A DNA stretch of 64,000 nucleotides, taken from NCBI GenBank assembly GCA_007280515.1, contig QYPL01000005.1, positions 81,683-145,682 of the forward strand, given 5' to 3'. Of this stretch, positions 43,499-51,777 are shown piece after piece. Both the position numbers and the translations under genes were made by a program. How positions within the stretch are numbered: position 1 is the stretch's first letter; every line of letters begins with the position of its first letter. This stretch comes from Sediminibacterium sp. GTDB lineage: Bacteria > Bacteroidota > Bacteroidia > Chitinophagales > Chitinophagaceae. The notes beneath the pieces are model-generated. The model was not told the origin of the DNA. It ran no database searches and saw only the letters and a list, made by a program, of their open reading frames with translations.

Positions 43499-44134
43499 AT
43501 GAGCCTAAGACTAGGGGATATTGCTCCCGACTTTAAAGCAAAAACAAGTATCGGCGATATTAGCTTTCATCAATATTTAGAAGATAGTTGGGGAATTTTA
43601 TTTTCTCATCCTGCCGATTTTACACCCGTTTGTACAACCGAGTTAGGTCGCACCGCTGCCTTGCAAGAAGAGTTTGCAAAACGAAATGTGAAAGTACTTG
43701 CCTTAAGTGTAGATGGTGTAGAAAGTCATCAGAAATGGATTGCAGATATTAATGAAACACAGCATGTAACAGTGGGCTTTCCTATTATTGCAGATGAAGA
43801 TAAAGCGGTGGCCCATGCGTATGATATGATTCATCCCAATGCCTCTGAAACATTTACCGTGCGTTCTTTATTTATTATTGGCCCCGATAAAAAAATTAAA
43901 TTAACCTTAACCTATCCGGCCTCTACGGGAAGAAATTTTGTAGAAGTATTAAGAGTCGTCGATTCTTTGCAGTTGACGGCTAATTATAGTGTAGCCACAC
44001 CAGCTAATTGGGTGGAGGGAGAAGCTGTGATTGTAGTGCCTGCTGTGAAAACAGAAGACGCCCTACTTAAATTTCCTAAAGGATTAAACATAGTAAAACC
44101 TTATTTACGCTATACCCCACAGCCTAATAAATAG
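43499..44134 (+). CDS. 1-Cys peroxiredoxin (Prx6 type)
   Basis: This 211-residue peroxidase reduces hydrogen peroxide and organic peroxides. The peroxidatic cysteine is in HPADFTPVCTTELGR, with the conserved T and the later arginine in FTVRSLFIIGPD. A Prx6-type C-terminal extension (about 150-211) is present, and no partner resolving cysteine is seen, so it is the 1-Cys class. Upstream lie a TATCTTTG box, a perfect dyad and a leader hairpin, so expression is probably regulated. The 11-bp inverted repeat at its end separates it from the amidohydrolase gene. Confidence 0.95.
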   Translation: MSLRLGDIAPDFKAKTSIGDISFHQYLEDSWGILFSHPADFTPVCTTELGRTAALQEEFAKRNVKVLALSVDGVESHQKWIADINETQHVTVGFPIIADEDKAVAHAYDMIHPNASETFTVRSLFIIGPDKKIKLTLTYPASTGRNFVEVLRVVDSLQLTANYSVATPANWVEGEAVIVVPAVKTEDALLKFPKGLNIVKPYLRYTPQPNK

Positions 44135-44165
44135 TTTTTGTATATTTAGTATCTAAACTATTTAT
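44127..44165. repeat. 11-bp inverted repeat between peroxiredoxin and amidohydrolase genes
   Basis: ATAAATAGTTT (44127-44137) and AAACTATTTAT (44155-44165) are perfect inverted copies with a 17-bp spacer. The left arm includes the peroxiredoxin stop codon and the right arm ends 2 bp before the next ATG. No T-run follows, so it is not a classic terminator. Confidence 0.7.
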
Positions 44166-44167
44166 GT

Positions 44168-45454
44168 ATGAAGCATTTTTTATTCAGTGTATCTTTTCTG
44201 CTTTTAGTCATCACTGGCCAAGCACAAAAGACCTACTTGCAATGTGGTCAATTAATTGATGTAAGACAATTACAAGTTTTAAAAGAAAAAACAATTGTAA
44301 TTGAGGGTAATAAAATTCTTGATATACTGGATGGATATCAAAGCGGTGTAGCTACTGATAAAGTAGTGAATCTAAAAACAAGCACTGTGATGCCAGGACT
44401 CATGGATATGCATGTGCATATTGAAAACGAAACCAATCCCAATAGATATTTAGAAGGCTTCACGCAAAGTCAAGCAGATATTGCCTATGGTTCACTGCGT
44501 TTTGCAGAAAGAGATTTAATGGCAGGATTTACTTCAGTGCGTGACTTGGGTGGTTCAGGTGCTAATATTGCGATGCGCAAAGCCATTCAAAAAGGATATG
44601 TTGTGGGTCCTCGCATTTTTACTGCAGGAAAATCTATTGCGACAACAGGAGGACATGCCGATCCTACCAATAATTATAGACCCGATTTAATGGGAGATCC
44701 AGGACCTAAAGATGGCGTCATCAATGGACCAGAAGATGCTTACAAAGCAGTAAGACAAAGATATAAAGATGGATCTGACTTAATAAAAATTACAGCTTCA
44801 GGGGGTGTATTGAGTATGGCTACTAATGGAGAGAATCCTCAGTTCACTGAAGAAGAAGTAAAAGCCATTGTAGCTGCTGCCAAAGATTATGGATTTAAAG
44901 TAGCTGCACATTGTCATGGAGTGGAAGCAATGAAAAGAGCTATTCGCGGTGGAGTCAATTCAATTGAGCATGGCACTTTAATGGATGAATCGGTATTTCC
45001 CTTAATGGTGCAATACGGTACTTATTTAGTGCCTACTATTATTGCAGGAAAATCTGCAGCAGATTCTGCAAAAATTCCTGGTTACTATCCACCGATGGTA
45101 GCTAAAAAAGCTTTGGAAATTGGACCCAAAATTCAAAATACTTTTTCAAAGGCGTATAAGGCAGGTGTTAAAATTGCATTTGGAACCGATGCAGGTGTGT
45201 ATGCACATGGAACTAACTGGAAAGAATTTGTATACATGACAGAAGGAGGTATGCCTTTTTTAGAAACGATACAAGCAGCAACTTGGAATGCAGCAGACTT
45301 AATGGGTACGCAGGCTATCTTAGGGAGTATTGAGAAAAATAAATTAGCAGATATTATTGCAGTAGAGGGCGACCCTACTAAGAATGTATATCAAATGGGA
45401 AAGGTAAACTTTGTAATGAAAGATGGCGTAGTGTATAAGAACACACTCAAGTAA
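44168..45454 (+). CDS. Secreted amidohydrolase (imidazolonepropionase/Xaa-Pro dipeptidase-like)
   Basis: This 428-residue metal-dependent hydrolase has a signal peptide (MKHFLFSVSFLLLVITGQAQ). TIM-barrel metal motifs are HVH in MDMHVHIEN, K in SDLIKITASGG (likely carboxylated lysine), H in VAAHCHGVEAM, H in SIEHGTLMDE and D in AFGTDAGVY. This set fits the binuclear group that hydrolyses Xaa-Pro peptides or similar amides; the substrate is not known. It probably acts in the periplasm. The start is beside an inverted repeat that could hide the ribosome site. Confidence 0.92.
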   Translation: MKHFLFSVSFLLLVITGQAQKTYLQCGQLIDVRQLQVLKEKTIVIEGNKILDILDGYQSGVATDKVVNLKTSTVMPGLMDMHVHIENETNPNRYLEGFTQSQADIAYGSLRFAERDLMAGFTSVRDLGGSGANIAMRKAIQKGYVVGPRIFTAGKSIATTGGHADPTNNYRPDLMGDPGPKDGVINGPEDAYKAVRQRYKDGSDLIKITASGGVLSMATNGENPQFTEEEVKAIVAAAKDYGFKVAAHCHGVEAMKRAIRGGVNSIEHGTLMDESVFPLMVQYGTYLVPTIIAGKSAADSAKIPGYYPPMVAKKALEIGPKIQNTFSKAYKAGVKIAFGTDAGVYAHGTNWKEFVYMTEGGMPFLETIQAATWNAADLMGTQAILGSIEKNKLADIIAVEGDPTKNVYQMGKVNFVMKDGVVYKNTLK

Positions 45455-45457
45455 AAA

Positions 45458-46171
45458 CTATTTCTCTTTATTCCATTTATCCAACTGTTGTAAAGTCGCT
45501 GTTAAGTCTTTAGGTAAAGGAGCTTCTAAATGAAGCGCTGTTTCTTTGTACATAAATGATAAAGTATGTGCATGTAAAGCCTGTCTAGCTAGTATGGGCC
45601 TTTCTTCTTCCTCGTCCTTACTTAATTTAAAATTTTTCTTTTTAATAGAAGACAATAATAATTTCTCACCGTCTCCATAGACATCATCTGCTACAATAGG
45701 ATGGCCTATTTGTTTGGCATGTACGCGTATTTGATGCGTACGGCCTGTATGAATTTGAAAAGATACCCAAGCGAAACGTTTGTAGTTTTCTATAACCTTA
45801 TAAGTAGTTAAAGCAATTTTTCCTTTGGCATGTACTACCATGGTTCCTTTTTTTACAGGATGTTCCATAATGGGTTGGTCAATACTCCCTTCAGCTGGGG
45901 GTCTGCCTAAAACTAAGCCTAGGTATTTTTTTTCAATGGTTCTTCCTTCAAATAATTCGCTTAATAATTTATGTGCCTCCGCATTTTTTGCAAATACAAT
46001 TAAGCCACTCGTGTGTTGGTCCAATCGGTGTACAGTAAATATTTCTCCGTACTTTTCTATTAATAAGGATTTTAAAGAAACGTCCTTGCCAAATCTATCA
46101 GGAATACTTAATAAACCAGCGGGTTTATTCAAAACAATCATATCCTCATCTTCAAATAATATTGATAACAT
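45458..46171 (-). CDS. RluA-family pseudouridine synthase
   Basis: This 237-residue RNA pseudouridine synthase has the RluA catalytic motif HRLDQHTSGLIVFAK with its aspartate, preceded by VLNKPAGLLS. GRTHQIRVHAKQIGHPI is the other family motif. There is no N-terminal S4 domain, so it resembles the RluA/RluE-size single-domain members. Target uridine unknown. It is the last gene of the rlmN operon, 7 bp after the RsuA-family gene. Confidence 0.93.
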   Translation of the reverse strand: MLSILFEDEDMIVLNKPAGLLSIPDRFGKDVSLKSLLIEKYGEIFTVHRLDQHTSGLIVFAKNAEAHKLLSELFEGRTIEKKYLGLVLGRPPAEGSIDQPIMEHPVKKGTMVVHAKGKIALTTYKVIENYKRFAWVSFQIHTGRTHQIRVHAKQIGHPIVADDVYGDGEKLLLSSIKKKNFKLSKDEEEERPILARQALHAHTLSFMYKETALHLEAPLPKDLTATLQQLDKWNKEK

Positions 46172-46178
46172 GTACTAT

Positions 46179-47306
46179 TTATTTGGAAGATTTTCTGGTA
46201 AATGATTTATTTAAAAACTTGAGCAATCTTACTTCTTTCTCTGCTAAAAAACGCCATTTACCACGGTCTACATTTTTCTTGGTAAGGTTGGCAAACATCA
46301 CTCTATCTAAATGTCTTACATCGTAGCCTAAATGTTCAAAAATACGACGCACAATACGATTACGGCCACTATGAATTTCAATACCAATTACATTTTTAGA
46401 AGTATTAGATAAATAACTTACCGCATCGGCTGCAATAAATCCATCTTCTAATTCAACGCCTGCTGCAATAGACTCCATATCGGCCTTGGTCACAGGTTTA
46501 TCTAAAGTTACTTCGTATATTTTTTTAATCTCGTAAGAAGGATGCGTTAATTTTTGTGCTAAGTCACCATCGTTGGTTAAAATTAAAACACCTGTTGTAT
46601 TTCTATCTAAACGACCCACTGGAAACATTCTTTGTGTAGTAGCGTTTTTAATAATATCTAAAACAGTTTTTCTACCTTCTGGGTCGGAAGCGGTACAGAT
46701 ATAATCCTTTGGTTTATTTAATAAAATATAAACAGGAGTTACTTGCAGTTGCAACACTTTTCCTTTTAATCTAACTACATCTTTGTACTTTACTTTATAA
46801 CCAGGCTCTAAAACAGTATCTCCATTTACCGCAACATGTCCAGCCTTCACTAATTCTGCTGCTTCTCTTCTACCCGATACACCTGCATGTGCAATGTATT
46901 TATTCAAAGGCATTTGTTCAAAAGGGGTATCGTCAGCAGCAGTTACCTTTCCTAGAGAAGCTGTTCTTTTTTCATCCGCCTTGTCCATGGAAGCAGGGGT
47001 TCTTTTATTAGTGAACTTAGATTTAGCAGGAAAGCTACTAGCCAATTCACCATATTTAGGGACCTCTCCTTTTTTTACATAAGTGCTAGGGGTTCTTTTA
47101 GATGCAGAGGGAATTCTTTTATTATTGCCTAAGGGTTCTACCGGAATACCTCTTTCTTTATCTTTTTTTCTTTGACGCATGGCTTCTCCAGCTGCCCTCA
47201 TTTCAACTTTGGCTTTCTTTTTTTCTTGTCTATATTCTTCTTTAACAGCGCTTCCTTTTTTCTTATTAGAAAATTTGTCAAAGTTGTCAGATCTTTTTTG
47301 ATTCAT
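46179..47306 (-). CDS. RsuA/RluB-family pseudouridine synthase with a basic N-terminal extension
   Basis: The last 240 of 375 residues form a standard rRNA pseudouridine synthase: an S4 domain (LNKYIAHAGVSGRREAAELV), catalytic motif GRLDRNTTGVLILTNDGDLA with its aspartate, and EIHSGRNRIVRRIFEHLG. This suits RluB/RsuA. The first 130 or so residues are lysine, arginine, serine and proline rich without a fold and may help bind RNA. It sits 11 bp after rlmN and 7 bp before the RluA-family gene. Confidence 0.93.
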   Translation of the reverse strand: MNQKRSDNFDKFSNKKKGSAVKEEYRQEKKKAKVEMRAAGEAMRQRKKDKERGIPVEPLGNNKRIPSASKRTPSTYVKKGEVPKYGELASSFPAKSKFTNKRTPASMDKADEKRTASLGKVTAADDTPFEQMPLNKYIAHAGVSGRREAAELVKAGHVAVNGDTVLEPGYKVKYKDVVRLKGKVLQLQVTPVYILLNKPKDYICTASDPEGRKTVLDIIKNATTQRMFPVGRLDRNTTGVLILTNDGDLAQKLTHPSYEIKKIYEVTLDKPVTKADMESIAAGVELEDGFIAADAVSYLSNTSKNVIGIEIHSGRNRIVRRIFEHLGYDVRHLDRVMFANLTKKNVDRGKWRFLAEKEVRLLKFLNKSFTRKSSK

Positions 47307-47317
47307 GGATCCTACTA

Positions 47318-48367
47318 TTAAAAATTATCTTTATTGGCTAATTGACCACAGGCAGCGTCGATATCCTTTCCTCTGCTATGTCTTACGCGCACATTCACTC
47401 TATTTTTTTGTAAAATTTCTACAAATCTTTCAAAGCCTTCTTCGTCAGGTTTATCAAAAGGAAAAACATCCACTGGGTTGTATTCAATAACATTGATTAA
47501 ATCGGCAGGTACTTGTCTGTAAATTTTTGTTAGTTCTTCCGCATCTTTTTCAGAGTCGTTAAAGTCTTTAAATAAGATATATTCAAAAGAAACTTCAGTG
47601 CCTGTCTTTTTATAAAAATAATTAAGTGCCTCAATAATGGATTTAATATTGTTGCTTTCGTTAATGGGCATAATTTCATTACGCTTTTTATCGTTGGCTG
47701 CATGTAAGGAAACAGCCAATTTAAATTTCACATTATCGTCCCCTAATTGTCTAATTTGTTTTACTAAACCTGCTGTGGATACCGTAATTCTTTTAGCGCT
47801 CATACCTAGTCCATCGGGAGAAGTAATTTTTTCAATGGCCTTTAAAACATTATGATAATTCATTAAGGGTTCACCCATACCCATGAAAACAATATTACTT
47901 AAATGTTTTTCATAAGTGGCCTCGCTTTGTTGAAGTATATAAACAACTTGATCATATATTTCATCAAAGTTTAAATTTCTTTTACGCTCCATAGTACCTG
48001 TCGCACAAAATTTACAACTAAGGCTACATCCAATTTGAGAAGAAACGCAGGCGGTCTTTCTTAAAGTTGTAGGAATGAGCACTCCTTCAATCATATGACC
48101 GTCAAAAGTTTTAAAACGTGTTTTTAAAGTACCATCTTCACTTTGTTGGGTGGTATTAATTTGTAATGCAGGTAGTTGAAATTCATTTTCTAATAAGGAG
48201 CGTAGGTCCTTACTTAGGTTGGTCATTTCATCGAAGCTATGGGCATGTTTTTGCCATAACCATTCAACAATTTGTTTTACTCTAAAAGGCTTTTCGCCTA
48301 TTTTTGATATAAATCGCTCAATGTCAGCGACTTCTACATGTCTAATATTAGGTCTTGTCTTCTCCAT
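47318..48367 (-). CDS. rlmN: 23S rRNA/tRNA adenine-C2-methyltransferase RlmN
   Basis: RlmN (349 residues) is a radical-SAM enzyme that methylates A2503 of 23S rRNA and A37 of some tRNAs. The [4Fe-4S] motif is C-x3-C-x2-C in GCSLSCKFCATG, GMGEPLMNY is the GGEP-like SAM motif, and a conserved Cys lies in RHSRGKDIDAACGQL near the end. It is first in a three-gene operon with two pseudouridine synthases. The TATCTTTG box ends only 4 bases before the ATG, so the transcript may have almost no leader. Confidence 0.96.
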   Translation of the reverse strand: MEKTRPNIRHVEVADIERFISKIGEKPFRVKQIVEWLWQKHAHSFDEMTNLSKDLRSLLENEFQLPALQINTTQQSEDGTLKTRFKTFDGHMIEGVLIPTTLRKTACVSSQIGCSLSCKFCATGTMERKRNLNFDEIYDQVVYILQQSEATYEKHLSNIVFMGMGEPLMNYHNVLKAIEKITSPDGLGMSAKRITVSTAGLVKQIRQLGDDNVKFKLAVSLHAANDKKRNEIMPINESNNIKSIIEALNYFYKKTGTEVSFEYILFKDFNDSEKDAEELTKIYRQVPADLINVIEYNPVDVFPFDKPDEEGFERFVEILQKNRVNVRVRHSRGKDIDAACGQLANKDNF

Positions 48368-48371
48368 AATG

Positions 48372-48379
48372 CAAAGATA
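48372..48379 (-). promoter_or_regulatory. -7 box TATCTTTG of the rlmN operon
   Basis: The minus strand reads TATCTTTGCATTATGG, so only CATT separates the box from the start codon. With the usual start site a few bases downstream, the mRNA would be leaderless or nearly so. Confidence 0.6.
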
Positions 48380-48517
48380 CTTGATCGGATTTGTATACTT
48401 TTAAATCTTTTTTTAGGCTCTTTTTAGCACAAAGAATAATTAATATAGATTTATTATTAAATAGGCCACGATTTACCTATTTTCGAAAATCAATTTGAAA
48501 CAAAAAAATAATAAATT

Positions 48518-48904
48518 ATGAAAAAAATCTTCTTAATGGCAGTTATCTCAATGGGAATTATGGCAACTGCAAACGCACAAACAAGTAATTTGAAAGACTA
48601 TTTAGGTAAATATGTATTTCCAGAAGGAAGTCCAGTGACAGAAGTAACTATAACTGCAGAAGACACAGTATTAACTATTAATTCAGCAATGGGTTCTACA
48701 CCCTTAGAAAAGAAAGGGGTAGATACTTTTTATTTAGCTGCTTATGATGCACCTATTATTTTTAAAAGAGGGGCAGATAATGCAGTAGAAACCTTAACTA
48801 TTATTGTGCAAGGAATGGAGTTAACAGCTAAAAGAACGGCTGCTGCTTTTGCTATTAAAGAAGAAGATTTTTACGCTAAAGTTTGGGTGAATAAAAATTT
48901 CTAG
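48518..48904 (+). CDS. Small secreted protein, DUF3471-like
   Basis: This 128-residue protein has a signal peptide (MKKIFLMAVISMGIMATANA) and a beta-rich body. LKDYLGKYVFPEG and PIIFKRGADNAVETLTII recall the DUF3471 domain found at the ends of secreted beta-lactamase-like proteins, here as a stand-alone domain. Family assignment is by pattern only and function is unknown. The gene has its own 150-bp upstream region and shares its stop region (CTAG) with convergent hisS. Confidence 0.75.
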   Translation: MKKIFLMAVISMGIMATANAQTSNLKDYLGKYVFPEGSPVTEVTITAEDTVLTINSAMGSTPLEKKGVDTFYLAAYDAPIIFKRGADNAVETLTIIVQGMELTAKRTAAAFAIKEEDFYAKVWVNKNF

Positions 48905-50268
48905 AACTCAAAATTAGAAAGGTCCGATAATGAAATAGTGGTTTGTTTGCCCGTAATAATATTTTTTACAGTGCATTCATTTTTAGCTAACTCTTCGGTA
49001 CCCATTATGATAATATTGGGAATTCCTTTTTTCTCGGCGTATTTAAATTGCTTGTCGAATTTACTTTTTTCAGGGTAAATTTCACAAGCAATTTTTTTTT
49101 CTCTTAATTTCATCATTTGTAAGTAGGCTGCTTTTGCTTCCTGCTCTCCTAAATTAAAAAATAATACTTGAGTGGTTTGATCAATGGTCGTTGGAAATAA
49201 ATTTTTCTCTTCCATTACATCATAAATTCTATCAACGCCAAAGCTAATACCCACGCCTGCAATATTAGGCACGCCAAACAAGCTGGTTAAATCGTTATAG
49301 CGCCCGCCGCCACCAATACTACCCATTTGAGCCTCTATGGCTTTGACTTCAAAAATAATGCCTGTATAATAATTTAAGCCCCTAGCTAAAGTAAAATCGG
49401 CCTCTAAATGCTTGGCCATACCGGTTTGTGCGTGGTAGTCTAATACATAATTTATTTCTTCAATACCTTTTATACCCGTTTCATTGGTTCCTAATAATGC
49501 TGCTAACTGATTTAGTTTTTCCGTATTGCTTCCTTCAATTGTCAAATACTGTTGAATAATTTTTTGTTGCGCCTCGCTAAATTTTTTATTATTTAATTCT
49601 TCTTTCACTTTTCCCCAACCAATTTTATCAAGCTTATCAATGGCAATAGTTAAATCAATGAGTTTATCTTCTCCTCCACATATTTGTGCAAGGGCTAATA
49701 ATATTTTTCTATTATTTATTTTTACTTCTACGGGTAAATTTAATTTTTGAAAAGCAGTTAAATACACGGCTACTAAATCTACTTCATTTAATAAACTTTC
49801 ACTACCCACTACATCTGCATCACATTGATAAAATTCACGGTATCTTCCTTTTTGTGGACGATCGGCACGCCATACAGGTTGGATTTGATATCTTTTAAAA
49901 GGGAAGCTAAGCGACCCATGGTTCATGGCCACATATCTTGCGAAGGGAATAGTTAGATCATATCTTAATGCACGTTCTGTAATGGCCGTACTATTTTTAC
50001 CTTCGAATAATTTTTCAACACCTTCTAAGGTTTGTTCTTTTTTCTGAGGATTGTCTAAACCGTTATTTAAAATTTTAAATATGAGTTTATCGCCTTCCTC
50101 CCCATACTTGCCCATTAAGGTTTCCAAGTTCTCCATAGCAGGGGTTTCCAATGGCTGAAACCCATAGGTTTCAAAAACAGATTGGATGGTCTTAAATATA
50201 AACTGACGCTTTTGAACCGTAGCCGCATTAAAATCTCTGGTACCTTGTGGCAAAGAAGGTTTGCTCAT
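48901..50268 (-). CDS. hisS: Histidine-tRNA ligase
   Basis: HisRS (455 residues) is a class II synthetase. Motif 1 region includes FQPLETPAMENLETLMGKYG, motif 2 FKRYQIQPVWRADRPQKGRY with REFYQCDADVVG, the histidine site ARGLNYYTGIIFE, and motif 3 GVGISFGVDRIYDVM. The C-terminal anticodon-binding domain follows. A TAATTTTG box lies 6 bp upstream of the ATG. The last 4 bp overlap the end of the small secreted protein gene on the opposite strand. Confidence 0.96.
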   Translation of the reverse strand: MSKPSLPQGTRDFNAATVQKRQFIFKTIQSVFETYGFQPLETPAMENLETLMGKYGEEGDKLIFKILNNGLDNPQKKEQTLEGVEKLFEGKNSTAITERALRYDLTIPFARYVAMNHGSLSFPFKRYQIQPVWRADRPQKGRYREFYQCDADVVGSESLLNEVDLVAVYLTAFQKLNLPVEVKINNRKILLALAQICGGEDKLIDLTIAIDKLDKIGWGKVKEELNNKKFSEAQQKIIQQYLTIEGSNTEKLNQLAALLGTNETGIKGIEEINYVLDYHAQTGMAKHLEADFTLARGLNYYTGIIFEVKAIEAQMGSIGGGGRYNDLTSLFGVPNIAGVGISFGVDRIYDVMEEKNLFPTTIDQTTQVLFFNLGEQEAKAAYLQMMKLREKKIACEIYPEKSKFDKQFKYAEKKGIPNIIIMGTEELAKNECTVKNIITGKQTTISLSDLSNFEF

Positions 50269-50273
50269 AGTTT

Positions 50274-50281
50274 CAAAATTA
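50274..50281 (-). promoter_or_regulatory. Candidate -7 box TAATTTTG for hisS
   Basis: This fits TAnnTTTG on the minus strand, with 5 bases to the ATG. A TATCTTTA further upstream (near 50290) is the alternative and would give a longer leader. Confidence 0.4.
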
Positions 50282-50351
50282 TAAGTAAAGATAAATTTTT
50301 TAAATTCATCGGCTATTAATTGTTTAAATTGCCTTTCTAAAACAGGATTTT

Positions 50352-50624
50352 ATGGAAAATCAGGACCCTAGCCAACAACCCTATGAGCCCAGACCGAATG
50401 CACCTCGTGAAAAATCGGAGCGTACTTACCGAATTTTTAGAAGTATTTATGACTATACCATGGCCACCCTCATTTTGGGTTGTGGGGTATTAATGCTGGG
50501 CGCTAAATGGTTCCACTTAGACATGATAATAAACGCAGGCGCCGACTTTAGATATATTTTCGGAGGTCTTTGTTTGTTATATGGTGGTTTCAGATTGTAT
50601 AGAGGTATTCATCAAATGTATTAG
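50352..50624 (+). CDS. Small two-helix membrane protein of unknown function
   Basis: This 90-residue protein has a polar, proline-rich start and two hydrophobic segments, MATLILGCGVLMLGAKWF and YIFGGLCLLYGGFRLYRGI. I do not recognise a named family. It diverges from hisS (83 bp) and precedes the PstS-like gene by 48 bp, so it may be co-transcribed with the latter. Confidence 0.8.
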   Translation: MENQDPSQQPYEPRPNAPREKSERTYRIFRSIYDYTMATLILGCGVLMLGAKWFHLDMIINAGADFRYIFGGLCLLYGGFRLYRGIHQMY

Positions 50625-50672
50625 CCTTCTCTGTTTTTCATTAACTATTACATTGACTATTAAATTAAGTTC

Positions 50673-51575
50673 ATGCGTTATTTATATATTATAATGAGTG
50701 TTTGTGTTTTGGCCTCTGCTTGTAAGACAAGTGCTAAAACCGAGCTAGTAGACAGTCCTAGTGAAGGCCACATTCGCATTTCTGTAGAAGAAAGCTTTAA
50801 GCCTTTTATAGAACAAGAACTTAAAGTATTTGCATTAAGTTACCCCAATGCTAGTATTGAAGTTTCCTATAAATCTGAAATAGATTGTTTCAAAGACTTA
50901 GCATCCGATAGCACCCGCATGATTATTGTCACAAGAGGCCTAGATAAAAAAGAGCAAGCCAATTATAAATATCAATTAAACTATGCCCCTACATTTGGTA
51001 TACTTGCTTATAATGCCATTGCGGTGGTAGTCAATAAAAAAACAAAGGATTCTGTTTTCTCCATGGCCGACCTTAGTGCCTCACTAAGTGGTAAAAACAA
51101 TAGGCAGGTGGTAATGGACGGGGGTCATTTAACAGGAGTGGTTCGTTTTTTAAAAGATAGTTTATTGCACGAAACTGCTTTTGGGAAAAATGTAGTGGCT
51201 GCTAATGGAAGCGAGGAAGTGATTTCGTATATCAAAGAGTATCCTAATGCCATTGGTTTTGTGGGTATGAATTGGGTGGGAGATAATTATGATCCTAAAC
51301 AAATTGAAGATAGAAAAACCCTTAAAATGGCCTTAGTGGAATGCACCTTATGCATCGAAAAAGGCTACTATTCACAACCTTCTCAGGCAAATATTAGCAA
51401 GGGACATTATTCCCTTTCTTTACCCATTTATTATATTTTGAAGGAAAATGCCCCGGGCCTTGGAACAGGACTGCTGAATTTTATGAGCCTGGAAAGAGGT
51501 CAGTTAATATTTCAGAGGGCCTTTTTAGTACCTGCTAAAATGGGATTTCGGAAAAGAAAGGGTTTATTGAACTAA
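50673..51575 (+). CDS. PstS-like phosphate-binding lipoprotein
   Basis: This 300-residue protein has a lipobox in LASAC (C17) and a PstS/PBP2-type fold. Visible elements are GHIRISVEESFKPFIEQELK, ILAYNAIAVVVNKK and NAIGFVGMNW. It lacks neighbouring pstC, pstA and pstB genes, so the ligand need not be phosphate. In some Bacteroidota such orphan proteins are found in this place beside a TPR gene and nuo. The binding residues are not clear enough to decide. Confidence 0.82.
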   Translation: MRYLYIIMSVCVLASACKTSAKTELVDSPSEGHIRISVEESFKPFIEQELKVFALSYPNASIEVSYKSEIDCFKDLASDSTRMIIVTRGLDKKEQANYKYQLNYAPTFGILAYNAIAVVVNKKTKDSVFSMADLSASLSGKNNRQVVMDGGHLTGVVRFLKDSLLHETAFGKNVVAANGSEEVISYIKEYPNAIGFVGMNWVGDNYDPKQIEDRKTLKMALVECTLCIEKGYYSQPSQANISKGHYSLSLPIYYILKENAPGLGTGLLNFMSLERGQLIFQRAFLVPAKMGFRKRKGLLN

Positions 51576-51777
51576 CGCTCATCAAATACGCGTAAAATTT
51601 AGGGGTATTAACCAAAATTTAATGGTATTGTTGCCAAAAAATTAATATTTTAGCGCTCCCTATAATTTATGTGTTTATGATAAAAAAATAGATATGTCAT
51701 AGGGACATACACCATATATGATAAATGATATAAGGTAATTGAAGCAGGTTTAAATTTAAAATGAAAAAAAGTAAGTG

